Shown one piece after another: positions 36,238-38,868 of a stretch of 38,868 nucleotides of DNA. Each line of letters opens with the position of its first letter. Position 1 is the stretch's first letter. The stretch is taken from NCBI GenBank assembly GCA_025350145.1, contig JANXYH010000099.1:1-38868 (forward strand), written 5' to 3'. The position numbers and the translations under genes were made by a program. The notes beneath the pieces are model-generated. The model made no database searches and had not been told where the DNA came from. It was given only the letters and a program-made list of their open reading frames with translations. The DNA is from Burkholderiales bacterium. Lineage in GTDB: Bacteria; Pseudomonadota; Gammaproteobacteria; Burkholderiales; Burkholderiaceae_C.

Positions 36238-37592
36238 GCGCAATCAGGGCAATCGTCGCGGCCTGGCAGGCAGCCGCCCTGCTGCTGGTCCTGGCCACCG
36301 TGGCCAACGCCGCCGGACCCAGCGTGACCCTGCGCCACAGCCTGTGGGACGCCAACCAACGGCCGCTCTACCAGACCTGCGCCAACGCCTTCCAGGCTGC
36401 CAACCCGGACATCCGCATCCGCATCCAGCAGGTCGGCTGGGACGACTACTGGCCGGCGCTGGCCACCGGCTTCGTCTCGGGCACCGCGCCGGATGTCTTC
36501 ACCAACCACCTGACCCGCTTCACCGAGTATGTGCAGAACGGTGTGATGCTCGACCTGGCGCCGCTGGTCAAGCGCGACCGGGTCGCCGCCGACAGCCTCT
36601 ACGAGCCCGGTCTGATCGAGATGTGGCGCCATGAAGGCCGGCAATACGGCCTGCCCACCGACTGGGACACGATCGCCCTGGTGGTCAACCTCGAGCACCT
36701 GCACGCCGCCGGGCTGAGCCTGGCCGAGCTGCAGCAACTGCACTGGAACCCGCGCGACGGCGGCAGCTTCGGCCGGGTGCTGGAGCGTTTGACCTTGGAC
36801 GACAAGGGCCGGCGCGGCGACGAGCCCGGCTTCGACCGCCGCCATGTCCGCGTCTACGGCTACCAGAACCCGAGCAACGGCGGCATGATGGGCCAGGCCG
36901 AATGGAGCCACTTCGCCTACTCGGCCGGCTGGCGCTTTCAGAGCCGGCCCTGGGACGGCGCGCTGCGCTACGACGACCCGATCTTCATCGCCACCCTGGA
37001 CTGGCTGGCCTCGCTGCCGCAGAAGGGCGTATCGGCCAGCCGCGACGCGATCGGGCGGCTGGGCGCGGACGCGCTGTTTCTCAGCGGCCGCGCAGCGATC
37101 GTGCCCTTCGGCAGTTGGATGATCGACCACTACCTGCGCCAGGCCAGGATCAAGTTCGCCTGGGTGCCGCTGCCGGTCGGCCCGACCGGGCACCGAGCGA
37201 CGATGCTGAATTCGCTCGCCCTGTCGATATGGAGCGGCTCGCGCCAGCCCGAGGCGGCCTGGCGCTGGCTGCGCTACGTCGCCTCGCCGCCCTGCCAGGC
37301 CTTGCTGGCGCCGCAGGGCGTGGTTTTTCCCTCGGTGCGCGGCATGGGCCAGATCGCCGCCGACGCCCAGAGCAAGCGCGGCGCGGCGCAGCACGGCCCG
37401 GGCGCCAACACCCAAGTCTTCATCGACGCCGCCCGCAGCCTGACCTTTCAACCCCCTATGGTGGCGCATGGCTCCGAAGTCACCGACTTGATGGCCAGCA
37501 CCCTGGACCGGGTGTTGGCCGGCAGTGCTCGCGCCAGTCAGGCCCTGCCCGAGGCGGCCCGCAAGGTCCGCGAGATCACCAGCGCCCCCTGA
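36234..37592 (+). CDS. Sugar ABC transporter periplasmic binding protein (extracellular family 1)
   Basis: Captures sugar in the periplasm and delivers it to the two permeases. It has 452 residues. The signal peptide covers about residues 1-26 ('AAALLLVLATVANA-A'). 'FQAANPDIRIRIQQVGWDDYWPALATGF' type sequence near 53-80 and 'GTAPDVFTNHL' near 83 are family landmarks. 'YGLPTDWDTIALVVN' near 140 lines the cleft. Aromatic residues expected to stack on sugar rings are frequent. Placing the binding protein third in the operon, after both permeases, is less usual than first but not rare. The sugar is inferred to be an alpha-galactoside from the divergent alpha-galactosidase gene. Confidence 0.92.
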   Translation: MSAIRAIVAAWQAAALLLVLATVANAAGPSVTLRHSLWDANQRPLYQTCANAFQAANPDIRIRIQQVGWDDYWPALATGFVSGTAPDVFTNHLTRFTEYVQNGVMLDLAPLVKRDRVAADSLYEPGLIEMWRHEGRQYGLPTDWDTIALVVNLEHLHAAGLSLAELQQLHWNPRDGGSFGRVLERLTLDDKGRRGDEPGFDRRHVRVYGYQNPSNGGMMGQAEWSHFAYSAGWRFQSRPWDGALRYDDPIFIATLDWLASLPQKGVSASRDAIGRLGADALFLSGRAAIVPFGSWMIDHYLRQARIKFAWVPLPVGPTGHRATMLNSLALSIWSGSRQPEAAWRWLRYVASPPCQALLAPQGVVFPSVRGMGQIAADAQSKRGAAQHGPGANTQVFIDAARSLTFQPPMVAHGSEVTDLMASTLDRVLAGSARASQALPEAARKVREITSAP

Positions 37593-37593
37593 C

Positions 37594-38742
37594 ATGGCCC
37601 AGATCGAATTCCAAAGTGTGAGCAAGCGCTATGCCGATGGCTTGCCGCTGGCCGTCAACAGCGTCAGCCTGGACATCGCCGCAGGCGAGTTCTGCGTCTT
37701 CGTCGGGCCCTCGGGCTGCGGCAAAAGCACCCTGCTGCGGATGGTGGCCGGGCTGGAAGACATCAGCGCCGGTGAACTGCGCATCGCCGGCCAGCGCATG
37801 AACGAGGTCGAACCGGCGCGGCGCGGCGTGGCCATGGTGTTCCAGAGCTATGCCCTGTACCCGCACATGAGCGTGTTCGAGAACATGGCCTTCGGCCTGC
37901 GTGTCAATGGCGTGGCCGATGCCGAGGTCCAGCGCAAGGTGCGCGAGGCCGCCGCCATCCTGCAGCTCAGCCCGCTGCTTGAACGCATGCCGCGCGCGCT
38001 CTCAGGCGGACAGCGCCAGCGGGTGGCGATAGGCCGGGCGATCGTCAAGCAGCCACGGGTGTTTCTGTTCGACGAGCCGCTGTCCAACCTGGACGCGGCG
38101 CTGCGCGCCCAGACCCGGATCGAGATCGCCCGACTGCACCGCGAGCTCGGCTCGGCCAGCATGGTCTATGTCACCCACGACCAGGTCGAGGCCATGACGC
38201 TGGCGCAGAAGATCGTGCTGCTGCATGCCGGCGAGCGCATCGCCAGCCATGGCAGCGTCGCCCAGGTCGGCACACCGATGGACCTGTACCACCGCCCGGC
38301 CAGCCTCTTCGTCGCCGAATTCATAGGCTCGCCGCGCATCAATGTGCTGCCCGGCCGGCTGCACGGCCACCGGGCTGGCGAGGCCACGGTCGAACTCGAC
38401 GGACAGGCGCTGGCGCTGGCGTTGGCGGTCGACGCCACCCGGCTGGCACCCGGCAGCGCCGTCAGCGTCGCGGTGCGCCCCGAGCATGTCCGCCTGGGCG
38501 CGGGCAGCGGCGGCGCGGCTGGGGCGACCCTGGCCGGCCGCGTCAGCCACCTGGAGCAACTCGGCGACAGCGCCCTGCTCTACCTCGAACTCGCCGGCGG
38601 CGCCCTGCTCACCGCCCGGGTCGAGGGCCATGCCTCGGCGCGGGTCGGCGAGGTCGTGCCGGTGTCACTGGCGGCGCCAGACCTGCACCTGTTCGACGCC
38701 GAGGGCCAGGCCTGCCGGCGCTGCGTAGCACTGCCGGATTGA
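37594..38742 (+). CDS. Sugar ABC transporter ATP-binding protein (MalK/UgpC/MsmK type)
   Basis: ATPase energising the CUT1 importer, 382 residues. It has Walker A 'GPSGCGKS' (38-45), Q-loop 'VFQSYALYPHMSV' near 85 and signature '[15 protein letters not shown]' near 135. Walker B 'VFLFDEPLSNLDA' lies near 155 and H-loop 'YVTHDQVEA' near 190. A C-terminal regulatory/TOBE region (about 245-380) contains 'VAVRPEHVRLG'. The ATG is 1 bp after the binding-protein stop. The frame continues upstream, but the ATG at 37594 gives the standard N-terminus 'MAQIEFQSVSKRY'. The operon is complete with this gene. Confidence 0.95.
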   Translation: MAQIEFQSVSKRYADGLPLAVNSVSLDIAAGEFCVFVGPSGCGKSTLLRMVAGLEDISAGELRIAGQRMNEVEPARRGVAMVFQSYALYPHMSVFENMAFGLRVNGVADAEVQRKVREAAAILQLSPLLERMPRALSGGQRQRVAIGRAIVKQPRVFLFDEPLSNLDAALRAQTRIEIARLHRELGSASMVYVTHDQVEAMTLAQKIVLLHAGERIASHGSVAQVGTPMDLYHRPASLFVAEFIGSPRINVLPGRLHGHRAGEATVELDGQALALALAVDATRLAPGSAVSVAVRPEHVRLGAGSGGAAGATLAGRVSHLEQLGDSALLYLELAGGALLTARVEGHASARVGEVVPVSLAAPDLHLFDAEGQACRRCVALPD

Positions 38743-38748
38743 GCTGCC

Positions 38749-38868
38749 GGCCAGCCGTGGCCGTTGCCTCAGGCGAAGCGGGCCACATCTGCAAAGGCCA
38801 GCCGTGGCCGTTGCCTCAGGCGAAGCGGGCCACATCTGCAAAGGCCAGCCGTGGCCGTTGCCTCAGGC
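38749..38868. repeat. 47-bp perfect tandem repeat running off the right edge
   Basis: Two full identical copies (38749-38795 and 38796-38842) and 26 bp of a third, cut by the window end. Each unit contains the inverted repeats GTGGCC/GGCCAC and GCCT/AGGC, so it can fold as a hairpin. On the minus strand each complete unit reads 'FADVARFA' followed by a TGA stop. It probably represents the duplicated 3' end of a minus-strand gene beyond the window. The copies have no variable spacers, so it is not a CRISPR array. Confidence 0.9.

Noticed and set aside
38749-38868. CRISPR array
   Set aside because: Whole 47-bp units are identical with no variable spacers, and no cas genes are present.

Overview
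The window is GC-rich, and almost every gene has a strong G/C bias at the third codon position. The gene order on the left is typical of Burkholderiales (Betaproteobacteria): rplU-rpmA-obgE-proB on one strand, divergent from ispB, then tRNA-Pro and pilB-pilC-pilD-coaE-zapD-yacG. The genus cannot be fixed from the sequence, but a Comamonadaceae- or Sphaerotilaceae-like genome is a reasonable guess. No insertion sequence, integrase or phage gene is visible.

Positions 1-11518 are conserved housekeeping. There is a cut-off ABC transporter ATPase divergent from a TetR-type regulator, then proB, obgE, rpmA and rplU on the minus strand, with a perfect-stem terminator between rpmA and obgE. On the plus strand follow ispB, tRNA-Pro(CGG), the type IV pilus assembly genes pilB, pilC and pilD, and coaE, zapD and yacG.

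Positions 11598-24543 are accessory catabolism. An iron-type alcohol dehydrogenase/maleylacetate-reductase homologue precedes a four-gene peptide-type ABC importer (binding protein, two permeases, one double ATPase). After it come a UxaA/GarD-type sugar-acid dehydratase, a small unrecognised protein and two short-chain dehydrogenases on the minus strand. These are divergent from a tartrate/D-malate-type dehydrogenase and a FAD-dependent 2-hydroxyacid oxidoreductase. The likely theme is oxidation of sugar acids and hydroxy-acids.

Positions 24573-38742 look like one carbohydrate regulon for sucrose and alpha-galactosides such as raffinose or melibiose. One operon carries an MFS sugar transporter, sucrose phosphorylase and a flavin-dependent halogenase homologue. 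A TonB-dependent outer-membrane receptor, a GH36 alpha-galactosidase on the minus strand and a complete CUT1-type sugar ABC importer follow. Three promoter regions here share a LacI-type operator built on TGCAATCGNTTG. It lies upstream of the MFS operon, upstream of the receptor, and between the divergent alpha-galactosidase and ABC operon. The regulator is not in the window.

The right edge (38749-38868) is a perfect 47-bp tandem repeat that runs off the end. Each complete unit carries, on the minus strand, what looks like the last codons and stop of a gene lying beyond the window.
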